This document shows, one piece after another, positions 1 through 11,642 of a DNA stretch of 64,000 nucleotides. The stretch's first letter is position 1; every line of letters starts with the position of its first letter. The DNA comes from Sporobolomyces roseus. Lineage: Eukaryota; Basidiomycota; Microbotryomycetes; Sporidiobolales; Sporidiobolaceae. The stretch covers positions 558,001 to 622,000 of the forward strand of contig JADILM010000010.1 of NCBI GenBank assembly GCA_016617785.1. Direction: 5' to 3'. Position numbers and translations under genes: made by a program. The notes under the pieces were generated by a model that saw nothing but the letters and a program-made list of their open reading frames with translations, was not told where the DNA came from and did not search any database.

Positions 1-174
1 AAGGTACCGAGTTGCGCAAAGTTTGACGCGAGTAAACGAAACAAGGTCGATTCCCGTTCTCGCATCAGTTCGTACTGAGCTTTGTCGAGATTCGTCGTTT
101 GGCTTTCACTTCCCGCAAGAGGTAAGTGATACTCGCGAGGCCCACCAGTGGAAGGCACCAAGGACGCTTGTTCT

Positions 175-1618
175 CTATTGCTTCGTTTTCGCTAATGCTG
201 CTCTTCGTGCCTCTTTCTTGACCTCTCCATCTGCTGCCATCCATCCCCATATAGGTAGAGCGATCTATAGATCCCAATCAAGACGACACGAGCTGTCAGC
301 TCTACTCCAGCTCATCCGAGTCTGAGAAAGAGAAAGAAAGGCGTACGGTTCCGACCAAACTCCAGAACGAATCGAACAGTATGTTATTCCTAGGAGTGAT
401 CCCTCGACTATTCCTGAACATGTGTCCTACAGGTTCGTACGTGATATAGAAATCGTTTCGTTCCAGACCTATTTTTCAACCGAAGAAACACAAACGAGAA
501 ACCATCAGTTCCACTCAACTCTGGCTCGTGAGCTCTCACACAACGGAGAGAGTGGGAGAGATTAGTAGGGTACCTTTGATCAATTGAGCAGCTACTTGAT
601 CTGGAGTCAATCCTTCATCCGGTCCCTCAATCTTCTTCGTAATATCCGGTTTCAATCGCTGTTCATTCTCGAACCCGGGAGAGAAGATAGTTGCGGGCAA
701 GAAGAGGTGTACGTCGATCCCATACAAGATCAATTCATTCCTCAATGATTCAGCTAGACCTATCACCATGCAAAGGGTCGAATTCAAGTCAGAACTGATT
801 CGAGCGAGTTGGAGGAAGAAGTTGAAGAGTGCTCTTACCTCGTATAGCGTATTTACTAGGAGAGTACGTCGAGTACCCAGCGAAACTCATCAAAGCCAAC
901 ACTGAACTCGTCAAAACGATTTTCCCTTTCGTTCCATTCTCTTTCATAGCGATTACTCCCTCATGAATCGTATTCAAGCAAGTCCGGAAATTCCACTCCA
1001 TACATTCCCAGTGTTGTTCGGCTGACATCGAGGTGAAGAGACCGGGGACGCAACCTCCCGCACAGGCGAAAATGTAGTCTGGTGAGGAAGGGGAGGAGGG
1101 GTGCGCTTGACACGCAGCTCGGAGTGTCGAAGAGGCGGAGGAAGGGGAAGTGAGATCGCAAGAGTAGGCACGGAAGATTTGGGAATCGTTTTGACGATGT
1201 GTCTACGTGAAACGAGAAAGAAAGAGATATAAGCGAACGAGTCGTTGCTTCTCATCATTCGAGTTTGAACGCACCTCGATTTCGATCAGAGCTTTATCTA
1301 GTTTACTTTGTGATCTCGATACTATACTAACGTGTGCTCCTCTCTTTGCGAGTTGACAAGCGAGGGATAAACCCAACCCTTCCGATCCACCTCCTATATA
1401 ACAATGCTACTCATCTCGCTTCCTGATCAGCGTATGCCTAGAGAGCGGAGGAGATATGAGCGTACCTTTCCAGCTGGTTTGAAGTGTGAGGAAGTGAAGA
1501 AAGATTTCATCAAGTTGAGTGAAATTAAGAGGACGAGGAAAGTGACGAGGAGAGAGAGGGTGCTTGAGGTTACGAGAGTGGAGAATGAGGATATTAGGTA
1601 GGTTATAGCTGAGCTCAT
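175..1618 (-). CDS. TSC10: 3-ketodihydrosphingosine reductase (TSC10/KDSR)
   Basis: Six exons on the minus strand: 1618-1466, 1406-1275, 1202-839, 759-574, 468-347 and 264-175. They join in phase to 348 codons, close to the family length. The product is an ER short-chain dehydrogenase that reduces 3-ketodihydrosphingosine with NADPH, the second step of sphingolipid synthesis. An N-terminal hydrophobic segment (about residues 15-38) is followed by the Rossmann motif GGSEGLG, the FACAGG motif, and the catalytic YSPSK with an upstream SS pair. The C-terminal half carries the family block ESLRNELILYGIDVH and FSPGFENE. The last two exons (FYITYEPVGHMF; PIWGWMAADGEV) were found only by following splice sites. 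The start ATG lies 116 bases from the divergent fluoride exporter. Confidence 0.9.
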
Positions 1619-1734
1619 TAAAGCAACAGAAGGTGATGAGGATGAGGAGATGAAGAGGCCAGAAACATGAGCAAAGCAACTCTCTCTCTCCCGCTCACCT
1701 CAACGCGATAGGCAATAGACGCAACTTGTAGGGA

Positions 1735-2982
1735 ATGGCAGAAGAAGCGGCTCGTACCACCAACGAGAAGGGATCCTTACCTCTTGTCGATCCATCGTTG
1801 GCTCGACCGCCTCTCGCTTCTCCTCCAGAATCGACTCGCACAGCTTCGACGCCTGAACCAAAGGACGGACAGCCATACTTCTCCCTCTCGTATCCTCTAC
1901 TATCAACTTGGTCCCTCCTCATCTTTGCGACTGTTTGGGGAGTTTTAGGCCGACTCGGCTTGGAATGGATGGGTCAATTCGCAAGCAGACAAGTCTTTAA
2001 CGTTATCTGGGCTCAGATAATTGGATGTATAATCATGGGTTTCGTCACTGAACGAAAGAGAGGCTTCGAATCAATGTGAGTTTCAACTGTCGAGAATGAC
2101 TTTGTTCATTCAAGTTGACTGTTTTTCGTCATTTGGGAGATCTCCTCCTCTGCTCACCATGGTAGCAACTGGTTTCTGTGGGTCAATGACGACTTGGTCG
2201 ACCATGTCCCACGATACCTTCGTCAACTTTGCAAACTTGGATCAACCCGGTGGAACTAGCAGATTCGCAGGAGTCAGTTTCCTTTCCTCGTTCCCACGGC
2301 CTCCTTTCTCCCTCTCTCCTGCGCGGAATATTCATCCCATCTCTCTGTCTTGATTGTACCGCAGTTCCTATCCGGATTCGCCACGACCTTGATCACTATG
2401 ATGGCATCGATAACTGCGCTTCGCTTCGGAGTTCACTCTCATGACCTCCTCCCTCATCTCTCACGCCTGTTCCACCTTGGACCTCGTGCCTCTCGACGCT
2501 CCTCCCAATACTACGGCTTGTCGACTATCCTCATTGGCCCCCTCTTCTTTCTCGGCTCACTCTTCCTCCTCATCTTTGGACCCGAATCCTGGCGATCTCG
2601 AGCGACATTCGCAATCGTCTTCGGACCCTTCGGTACCCTCCTCCGTTACGAGTTGGCGCGTCATCTCAATCCCGTCTCCCCTCGTTTCCCACTCGGCACA
2701 TTCCTGGCGAACGTTTCAGCAACCTTGTTCTTCGCAATCCTGTCTCTCCTCGCTCGACACCCGAATTCTTCATTATCTTGCGCAGCTCTTAGGGGACTCG
2801 AAGACGGGTTCTGCGCGAGTCTGAGTACGTTCTCAACATTCGTCGTCGAGTTGAGAACGTTGGAGCGAAGAGACAAGTATGGGTATTTCTGTTTGACTTG
2901 GTTGGCGAGCCAAGGCTGCATGCTCGTCGTTCTGGGAAGCTGGGAATGGAGTGGGAGTAGAGCGGGACTATGTTGGACTTAG
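1735..2982 (+). CDS. FEX1: Fluoride exporter, two-domain FEX/CrcB type
   Basis: Three exons (1735-2075, 2140-2272, 2365-2982) give 363 residues. The first CrcB half has WGVLGRLGLEW, then NVIWAQIIGCIIMGF, and across intron 1 GFCGSMTTWS. The second half repeats the pattern with GPFGTLLRYELARHLN, LGTFLANVSATLFF and GFCASLSTFSTFV. Fungal FEX proteins are fused tandem CrcB domains of the plasma membrane that expel fluoride, and both halves look intact here. Hydrophobic segments are as expected for about eight to nine membrane helices, after a Pro/Thr-rich cytosolic N-terminus of about 55 residues. The gene shares a very short divergent promoter with the sphingolipid reductase. Confidence 0.92.
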
Positions 2983-3489
2983 AGTGGGAGGGGGTGGGCA
3001 ACCTAGATAGTAGAGTTCTCTCTCTGGTGACAAAGCCATATCTTGCATCTTCGGCCTTGACCTTGATAGGACATCTCTCTGTCTTCATCTGAGAGCACAG
3101 TCTATGTCTTCGCCGTTGGACAGGATCGATTCAAAGACTTTGAAAATACTGTCCGCTCCTAGAGAATTGGAGCTTTTTCGCTTTTCTCTTCTCCCTTCTC
3201 CCTTCTCCCTTCTTCTTCTCTCTCTTCTCTTCCTCTCACTTCCACATCCTTCCTCTTTCTATTCACTGCTACTAAGAGCTAGTCTCGACAACAACAGCAG
3301 TACCTCCTCCTTCGTAACTTCGGCCTGGTCGCCAAAACTTCGACTTCCTTCGCCACCTTTCTTTCTCGCTCGATTACTCGCAGGTGAGCCCTCTGTCCTC
3401 ATACTTAATCTCTCTACGCTGACTAACAGGTAATCGAGGATCACAGGTCGAATTCCTTTACCACTTCCTCCAAGACTTGGACACCAAAA
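2983..3489. other. Intergenic and 5' leader
   Basis: Pyrimidine-rich leader upstream of the ferritin-like gene. A probable 5'-UTR intron runs from about 3384 (GTGAGC) to 3429 (branch CTGAC, acceptor ACAG). No convincing coding frame was seen; the short open frames here are TCT/CTC-rich low-complexity sequence. Confidence 0.5.
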
Positions 3490-5841
3490 ATGTTCTTCTC
3501 TCCTTCGACTCTCCTCCTCGCTCTCAGTCTCATCGCTTCCTCCCTCGGAGCCTGTTCTTCCCCTTCTACCTCCGACCAAGTCACCTCAACGCAGCGCTTC
3601 AAGTACATGAAACGCGATGGTCACTTATCATCGAACAATTCCGATTCCTCCTCCTCTTTGAACAACGGATCTTCAACTTGGATCTCTTCGACTGTGACAA
3701 CTGAAGCACCAATGAGTGACACGACGGCTAGTGCGTGGGAATCGAGTACGAGTATGAGGAAGAAGGGTTGGAATTCGACCATGACGGGAGTTGCGAGTTC
3801 GATGGGAGAAGGTTGGAACACTACCTCTACTTCTAGCGCTGGAGTTCCCGCGCCGACGAATGGAACTAGTACTGGGAACGCTGAGATCGTCGTTGTTTTG
3901 CAACTCGCTTTCCTTCTCGAGGTGAGTTCTTACTTTTCCCCTCTTTCTTTCCCTTCTCTTCCTTTCTCCTCGGAATGATCACAACGCTTTCCTACTCGAC
4001 GTCTCATCAGAGTTGAGCACTGACTGTTGACTGACCCTTACTGCTGGTTGCTCTATAGGTTCTCGAATTCGAATTCTACAAAGCTGGATTAGCGAAATTT
4101 GGAATCGATCAATTCGTCGCTGTCGGTTACTCTCATGAGCAAACTGTGATGATGTGTGTCTCCCTCTAAGCTTGTTATCTTCGGTGAGAAGCGGGTATTG
4201 ACGACTCGCTTTCTACTCGTCGGGAAACAGTATTGAGCAATTGCAAATCATCGTTCTAACCGAGGGAGCTCATGGTCAGTCTCTCGCTTTTTTTTCCTAC
4301 TTCCTCGATCTATCACTGATATATCTGATTGCGAGAGTGCAGTCTCGATTATCGAACAAACGATTTTGAGTTTGGGAGGAGAACCTTTCAGAGGATGCGA
4401 ACTCGCTCTCGAAGCTGCTCTTGTCACCGTGAGCTACTCGCCTACTCTCTCTCACTCAGAATCGTCGTCTGATGCTTGTCTCAAATGAGTTTAGCCTCAA
4501 ACGTTCTTGTCGGTTGCTCGTACTTTCGAACAAGTTGGAATCGCTGCTTACTCGGGTGCCGTGAGTTTCTCACTCGACTCAGCAGCTCATCTGGAGGTAG
4601 CTTACTGAGAGGACGGGGTTGTCCACAGGCCCATCTCGTACCGGAACCGCAAATTCTCACTGCGCTCGCAACGATCCTCTCAATCGAATCTCGTCATTCC
4701 GCTTTGCTCAACACCTTGTCGGGAGGTAGCTTCACTCCTCAGTCGTTCGATGTAGCTCTCAACGTCCCTTCGGTATTGGCCCTTGTTGGAGGTTTCTTGC
4801 AGGTAAGCTCTCGATTTTCAGCTTGTTTCGAAAGGTCGAACTTCGACTGATTGACTCTATTGCTTCGAAAGGTTTGCACACCTGCTGATCTCGATCTTGT
4901 TGGTGAGCTCTCCTCTCGCGCTTTCAACTGAACGTGAATCGAGGGTCGAAGTCGCAGCAAGACTGACGCTTTGCTGAATCTATCTGAATAGCAAACGAAC
5001 CTCTCTCGGTAGTCGAAGCTCAATTTGGCAGTACCCTCTTCGCGATCGGTTCTCAACTCGTATTCGCCGTGTCCATCGAGATTGATATCAATGTAAGCCC
5101 TGCCTCCCTTTCCTCGTTTCGCAATCTCGAGTGATGCCGACCATTCAACGCTCGATCGAAATAGGTCTTGTTCTGTCAGATGGTTGTAGCTGGACTACCT
5201 GCTGCTCTCGTTCTTCCTGCCCCTGCTTGTCATATTCCAGAAGGAATCGAAGGTCGTGAGTTTCCTACTTTCGAAATCCTCTTCCCTCTTCCTCGTCGCT
5301 CCTTCAATTCCACTTCCAGGCGTCTCCATTTACGCGCTCGCGTTCCTTCGACGATGAGTTCTTCCTGCATGAAACTGACTCCTTTCGGTATCGCACAGCT
5401 GTCGCCGTTTACCTCACCAACACTTCGACTCCTCTCGCAACGAACATCATAATTCAAAACACTGTACAAATCGTTGCTGGTCCTAGGTGAGCCTCCTCTA
5501 ACGTCTCAGCTCCCACAACACGAGTAGGTGCTGAGGATTTAGTACGGGAGTCACAGTCTCATTTTCGTTGATTCGCGCACAACGGTTCTCGCATCCCTCT
5601 TCGCTCCCGCTTCGAAAGCTGCTCCTCTGTATCCGGTCGATATGGGAGGGTACTGGATTGCGAAGAGGAAAGGTGGGGAGGAATGGGCAAAGGTTCAATT
5701 GATGAAAGCTGGAAATCGCACTGAGAGTGAGCTCCGCTCTTTTCTCTTTGTCATCCCTTCGTCCCTCCTCGTGCTCTCTATTCCATTCTTGTCTCCTCTC
5801 AAAGATACTGGGAAGTACTGACTCCATCGCTCTGTCGTTGA
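3490..5841 (+). CDS. Secreted ferritin-like domain protein (Rds1-like)
   Basis: Likely a secreted or wall-associated protein of the fungal ferritin-like family (PF13668 type, Rds1-like). Exons with good splice phase are 3490-3921, 4059-4153, 4231-4274, 4343-4428, 4495-4560, 4629-4802, 4872-4902, 4992-5092 and one starting at 5165. The protein begins with a signal peptide (FFSPSTLLLALSLIASSLG) and a Ser/Thr-rich linker. The four-helix core follows, with LEVLEFEFYKAGLAKFG, IEQLQIIVLTEGAHV and ILTALATILSIESRHSALL, which supply the Glu/His pattern of the family. The end of the domain reads VQIVAGP near 5480. The join between about 5258 and 5400 and the choice of acceptor near 5546-5550 are not resolved. 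The stop at 5839-5841 is the best continuation. Function is unproven; relatives are stress- or starvation-induced. Confidence 0.72.
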
Positions 5842-6347
5842 GTAGACGTAGGAGCAGTCGAATCGCCGCAACACCTTCGACGAGACCTTCCCTCCGAGTT
5901 CTCTTCCCCGAACGACAGACTTCTCCGACGTTCCTCTCCTCCTTCCGACGGCGAAAGTCTCAAGAAGAAGAAACAGTAGAGGTTGCTTGTCTTTTTATTT
6001 CGTTGCGAAGTTTTCGAATTTTCCCTCATGTTTTACGACTCATTTGTATCTGTCGAAACGTTCTTGCTATGCAATAGTATAACGAATGTACCCTGTCTCG
6101 AGTCGTCGTTGTGCGAAATGAAGTACTGTATTTCGAATTTGATGCGGTCATCGATACAGTTTCTCATTTCGAGCCCTCCAACGCTCCCCCAACTTGACTG
6201 AACGACTCCTCACTCACACAAGCTATCGACAAGTACTTCAAGGGTATCAGCCACACCAACAGACCTCTTTCAGAAGAACTTCCAACTCGTCATCTCTTTC
6301 TTCTTTCCTTCTCTCCCTCAACTCCTCCTCGTCAGTCAATCTCAGTC
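5842..6347. other. Intergenic region upstream of PP2C
   Basis: No supported gene. It contains the 3' flank of the ferritin-like gene and a CT-rich leader ending at the PP2C start. Short open frames lack codon structure and homology. Confidence 0.5.
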
Positions 6348-8112
6348 ATGAGCGTATCAGAAGGTGATGCACACGTCAAACAAGAGTCATCTGCACAAGG
6401 TATCGAAACCTTCGGCGTACGTTCTTCCATTCTCTTTCGCTTTGTTCCGTTCGATTCTTGCCTTGGGAATCGTCCAACTTTCCGAAAGAGTCACCGTTTC
6501 TGACCCTTCCTTGCATTTGGCGTTATACAGAACTTGAACCAACATCCTCAAGTCGGAGATAATGAAGCTGGATTCAGAGTCGGAGTGAGCGAGGATAAGA
6601 ATCGAAAGTGTCGTAAAGCGATGGAAGAGTAAATTGACCCTTGATTCACTTGACGACGGTGTATGAGACAACACTGACGACCTTGCTTCTCTCTGGTAAC
6701 AGCGCGCACTCGTTCATCTACGATTTCGCCGGAGTTCGAGGTCAAGGTTTCTTCGCTGTCTACGACGGACACGCCGGAAAGAAGGCGGCAGAATGGTGTG
6801 GAAGACATTTCCATGAGGTCAGCATCCGTCATACTCGCCCTTCCAGCAGCGATGCACAGCCCAAATTGACCGAGTTCTAAACTTGTTCGCAGTACCTCCT
6901 CGACAATCTTCGCAAAGAACCTGATACCCCCGTCCCTCAAATCCTCAACGCAACTTTCCACCAAGTCGATACGAAGCTTTCCGAAGTCTCTGCCGAAGAC
7001 GGAACTCACTCTGGATGTACCGCCGTCACCTGTTTCCTCCGACTCGAAGACGATTCGGGAGAAGCTGCTGCTCAAGCTAGCGGTGTTCAGAGCCCACCCG
7101 TCGATGGAGTTACACAAGGAAAAGTCAACGACCGAGATAGCGCCCTTGAGGAGGCGAAGAGAGACGGAATCGAGACTGCCGATGACAACCCTAGGGAATC
7201 GCTCAGACAAGTTGGAGAGGATGATAGTGAAGGTGGTGAGCTTGACCTCCCGACTACATCTCTGGGCAATCGCTGATGCTTGGGTAGTTTTCGTTTTCAG
7301 CCGATCAAGCTTCATCTAGCAGGATCAAGAGCAAGATCAAGTCGATTCTCACCGGTTCCGCTACTTCAAAGACCCCTAGTCCTACCACCCAATCTCCTGC
7401 TCATATCGGCGAGAAGCACAAGTCGGTAGATGTCGATGGACCCGCCAAGGTCGTCAAGGCTGCGAAGAGAACCCTTTACACCGCAAACGCTGGAGATGCA
7501 CGAGCTGTTCTTTCGTAAGTATCTCTCCTTGACTTATTCAAGCGACTCGGCTTATTGACCGCTCACTATGCCGCTCTAGCCGAAATGGTCAAGCTGTTCG
7601 ACTTTCCCACGACCACAAAGCGAGCGACGCGAAGGAGGCAGAACGAATTGATCAAGCTGGAGGATTCATCATGAATCAACGAGTCAACGGATACCTCGCC
7701 GTCTCCCGATCGCTCGGCGACTCTGCTATGAAACAGTTCGTCGTCGGTTCTCCTTACACTACCGAAACTACCCTTGGTGCCGAAGATGAATACCTCATCG
7801 TCGCTTGCGATGGTGTAAGCTTCCACTCTCTCTCCGCTCGCCCGACGCTTCACCGATTACTTACAAATGGTTCACCCCTCCACAGCTCTGGGACGTCTGC
7901 AGTGACCAAGAAGCAGTTGATCTCCTCAAGAACTCGCAAATTACCGATCCTCAAGAGGCGAGTAAGAAGCTCGTCGATCACGCCATGGCGTAAGTCACAC
8001 TCTACGCTTCCAATTCCATCCATGAACGGAACTGACTCGTACTTCTCGCGCTTTAAATAGCCGCAACTCGACCGACAACATTTCGGTTCTCGTCGTTTGC
8101 CTCAGCGACTAA
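6348..8112 (+). CDS. PP2C-family protein phosphatase (PTC1-like)
   Basis: Eight exons (6348-6416, 6531-6628, 6703-6817, 6893-7235, 7301-7514, 7580-7814, 7886-7989, 8061-8112) join in phase to 409 residues. It is a Mg/Mn-dependent Ser/Thr phosphatase. Motifs in order are [34 protein letters not shown] (metal-binding DGHAG), [56 protein letters not shown] and a terminal [10 protein letters not shown]. All core metal ligands are present. An insert of about 110 residues rich in Ser, Asp and Lys (exons 4-5) separates HSGCTAV from the AGDARA strand, so the protein is longer than yeast Ptc1. This type of phosphatase often dampens MAP kinase stress signalling; the exact role here is inference. Confidence 0.93.
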
Positions 8113-8625
8113 TCGCAACAACTATATATCCACCTCCTCTGTTCTTCGCTCTCTTCGATATCCCCTCGCCGATGTTCCTTCTTCGGAACGCAAGGAAATT
8201 ACAGATCTTTCGCAACTTCTTATCCTTTTCCCCCTTCCTCTCTCTCTCTCTCGACCTATCGCCTCAGCAAACCCTTTCTGTACAACGATACGAACACCTT
8301 CCTCCCCACTCTCTCGTATATTCAAAGCATACTCTTTTCTTCTTGTAACAACTTCGCAAACCCACCCGTCGACGTCGAATCAAAAAGTTTTAGTTGTTTT
8401 TTCTTTCAGTAGTTCTCCTCTCTTGTGTACATGATCTTCGCAAATTCAAAGTTTTGGGTAGTTCTTCGTTGTCGATGAGGAGGAGGAGAGCGATTGCGAG
8501 AGAGAAAACGTAGCCCACGTTCGAATTCGGCCGAAGTAGTTGCGAAAGTGAAGGATCGACGTCGACGTTGGCTTACTTCCCGTCACTCACTCTCTCAGCT
8601 CTTGCACATTTCACCACGAAAGACT
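8113..8625. other. Intergenic region between PP2C and SDT1-like gene
   Basis: PP2C 3' flank (CT-rich) and the promoter and leader of the nucleotidase. No gene was seen. Confidence 0.5.
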
Positions 8626-9946
8626 ATGACGAGTAAGCTGTATCCTCACCCTTCCAGGTTCCGCTCTAGCTGACCTGTCTCTACTCATTGAACAGTACAG
8701 GTCACTTCCCCCTCTGGCTCAGCACTCGGTTCTCCTGCACCCGCAGATGGTAGAAAGACTGTATTCTTTGATATTGACAACTGCCTTTGTACGTCTCGAG
8801 TCCTGCAAGAGGAGAGGAGAGGAAGCGGTGCTGATGACCTCGTTGCTCTGTGACAGACTCGAAGGATGCAGGAATCTCTGAATTGATGAAGGACAAGATT
8901 AGAGGTACGCTGTACATTCTGCTCCATGTTCGAGAGCTCTAGCTGACTCGTGTCTTCCTCGCTCACCCCCACTCTCCTCCTCCCCTTCCTCCTAATCTCT
9001 CGCTCACCTTCGCTCTGGAAGCGAAACAGGCTACTTTGAGAAGCTGGGATTAGGACAAGATGAAGCGGCAGAGCTACATCATCGATATTACACGGAATAT
9101 GGATTGGCGATTCGAGGGTTGGTTAGACATCATAAAGTTGACCCATTGGATTATGATAAACATTGCGACGCTGCGTATGTTCCCTCCCACTGACACTCTG
9201 AGAGAAAAGGAGAGCTGATCAAGTCTAGAGGTGAATTCGCAGACTCCCGCTGGAAACTGTTCTCAAACCTAATCCTCAACTACAACAACTATTGAAGGAT
9301 GTCGATCGGACAAAAGTCAGAGTGTGGGCACTGACAAACGCTTACGTTAACGTGAGTCTCGATACCGCGAGAGAGAGAGAATCGAGGAATCGCACTGACC
9401 TCTCCGAACTTCGCGCCACACAGCACGCAGTTCGAGTTTTATCGCTACTCGGCTTATCGGAATACTTTGAAGGAGTCGTTTCATGCGATTATGGAGCCGG
9501 AGAATTTTCTTGTAAACCCGAAGCTGGTTCGTCGCTCACCACTCGCTATTTGACCCAATTCACTCATCTCTTCTCTCGCTTATCGTTAGAATTCTTCAAT
9601 CAATCCCTACTAGCCGTCACAAACCCCGCACCATCTCCCTCTTCCCTCTATTTCGTCGATGACTCGGCACTCAACGTGAAAGGAGCGAATTCGTTGGGAT
9701 GGGGAAATTGCGTCTTGTTCGATGAGATGGGGGATGAAGCGGAGAAATTAGGAGGATTAGAACAGGTTAAACAGGGTGAGGGGGCAAAGGTTAGCGTGGT
9801 GAACGATATGCAGGGTGAGTTGCTCATACCTCTCCTTCTGAATCTCTTTCTCGTTCAATACTCATTCTTCTTCTGATGACTTGACAGATCTGCGGAAAGT
9901 CTGGAGCGATATCTTCATTGAGCACAAGACGAACGGTCATGCTTGA
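8626..9946 (+). CDS. HAD-type pyrimidine 5'-nucleotidase (SDT1/PHM8-like)
   Basis: Eight exons (8626-8632, 8696-8788, 8857-8904, 9030-9174, 9243-9351, 9424-9526, 9590-9814, 9888-9946) give 262 residues. The first coding exon is only 7 bases (Met, Thr and one base). HAD motif I is FFDIDNCLY, motif II is ALTNAY, motif III lies in the CKPE segment and motif IV is YFVDDSALNVKGA. The cap region has YFEKLGLGQDEA and HHRYYTEYG. The 9527-9589 intron is read through by the open frame, but removing it restores the family join CKPEAEFFNQSL. The enzyme is expected to dephosphorylate UMP/CMP or lysophosphatidate-like substrates in the cytosol. Confidence 0.92.
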
Positions 9947-10324
9947 AGCAGGACGGTGAATCATCTATCGCTGTCGACAGTTTCCGCAAATTCCCCAATC
10001 GTAAAGCAGTATCGTTTGTATTTCATCGCATTTCACAGCATAGCTCACTATATCTAGACAAGAGGTGGAAATAATTGAGAGCGCTCGGTGAGGGCTGTAG
10101 ACGTCAACGGTATCGAGTCGAGGGATCAGGATTCGAGCCGATTGGTCGCTCTGTGCTCTGTCGCTGCTCGAGCGCTCTGGACTGCTTCTTCTGATCTATG
10201 TTACGAGACGATCCGCTAAGGCGAGTGAGCTTGGGGTAGTCCTTAGGAGCAGCTGCAAGCTTCTCGTTGTTCCGCTGTCTTGCGTCGCTTTCTCAATCGC
10301 CCGGCGGCTCCCTTCAAGCAACAT
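9947..10324. other. Boundary region before the truncated HSP70
   Basis: The 3' flank of the nucleotidase runs into sequence that is not recognisable HSP70. The homology to the complete HSP70 begins at about 10325-10341, so this interval holds the breakpoint of the duplicated segment. No gene was seen. Confidence 0.45.
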
Positions 10325-11642
10325 TGCTCTCCTTCTCGAGGTCGCTCCCCTCTCTACCGGTATTGAAACCGCTGGAGGTGTCATGACCAAGCTCATTCCC
10401 CGTACGTCTACTACCTCGCTTTCACTCAGAAAAGAACTCGACTGATTTTTCTCCTTTGCACGATCCTGAAGGTAATACCACTGTCCCTACGAAGAAGTCC
10501 GAGACTTTCTCTACTTACGCCGACAACCGACCCGGAGTACTCATTCAAGTCTTCGAGGGAGAACGTGCTCGTACCAAGGACAACAACTTGCTCGGAAAGT
10601 TCGAACTTTCTGGTATCCCCCCTGCTCCTCGAGGTGTTCCTCAAATCGAGGTCACTTTCGATATCGACGCCAACGGTATCCTCAACGTTTCCGCTGCTGA
10701 CAAGTGAGTCGTCGTCGTTTCTCTCTATTTCCGAAACTCGAGTTCTTCCTTGCTGACTCCCTTTCCTTCTTCCTTTCTTCCTCTTTCCTCAACTAGAACG
10801 ACTGGTTTGCTAATATCTCTTCACTGTATCGTTCCCTGCCGTCGCTGACCTCTTCCTCATCGTTTAAACAGGTAAATCATCGAAAATTACCATTACAAAC
10901 GTCCGTTTCACTCTCTTTTTTCACCCCTAGTACACTCAGGAGTGTCCCTGAACTATCCTGGGTCGAATCCCCGTCAAATTCCGACTATTTTTGACCACCG
11001 TCGCTGACTTTCTTCTCTCTCTTTTCTTTCGCGTAAATAGGACAAGGGACGTCTTTCCAAGGAAGAGATTGAACGCATGGTTTCTGAAGCCGAGAAGGTA
11101 AAGCTGCTCTCATCGCTGTCACCCTCGAAACCGTTGAGCTCGCATGACTGACTTTTTCCCCCTTCTCCCTCTTCCCTCAATCGATAGTACAAGGCCGAGG
11201 ATGAAGAGGCTGCCGCACGAATTACGAGCAAAAATGGCCTTGATTCGTACGCCTACAACCTCCGAAACTCAGTCGATGGAGACCTCAAGGACAAGCTCGA
11301 AGCTTCCGACAAGGAATCTCTCGACAAGGCCATCACTGAGACCATCTCTTGGTTGGATGCTTCCGCTGAGGCTTCCAAGGAGGAATACGAGGAGAAGCAA
11401 AAGGAACTCGAAGCTGTTGCCAACCCTAGTGAGTCTTCCCTGACTACTCTAACTTTCGCAACCTCTGACTGACTGACTCCCCTTATTTCTCGTTCGTAGT
11501 CATGCAAAAGGCTTACGCCGCTGCTGGTGGAGCTCCTGGTGGACCCGGTGGAATGCCCGGAGCTGGTGGATTCCCTGGAGGAGCCGCTCCTGGTGCTGGA
11601 CCTGGAGGGGATGATGGACCTTCCGTCGAAGAAGTCGATTAA
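10325..11642 (+). pseudogene. 5'-truncated HSP70 (substrate-binding half only)
   Basis: This is the C-terminal part of a cytosolic HSP70 matching the complete gene at 21341-24072 in inverted orientation. Exon-like blocks are about 10325-10401, 10472-10703, 10797-10804, 10872-10900, 11041-11097, 11188-11428 and 11500-11642. They encode [17 protein letters not shown], the beta-sandwich ([12 protein letters not shown]), the helical lid and the G/P-rich tail ending EEVD. The whole nucleotide-binding domain is missing and no in-frame start with promoter context is visible, so it cannot be a working chaperone. The retained reading frame is intact throughout. Unlike the complete gene, it has an extra intron at 10805-10871 that splits [12 protein letters not shown], and that exon is diverged in codon choice. 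It could be transcribed but is best treated as a gene fragment. Confidence 0.85.

Noticed and set aside
9527..9589. Uninterrupted nucleotidase frame from 9292 to 9876
   Set aside because: Reading through adds residues inside a conserved HAD segment; splicing 9527-9589 restores the CKPE-EFF join.
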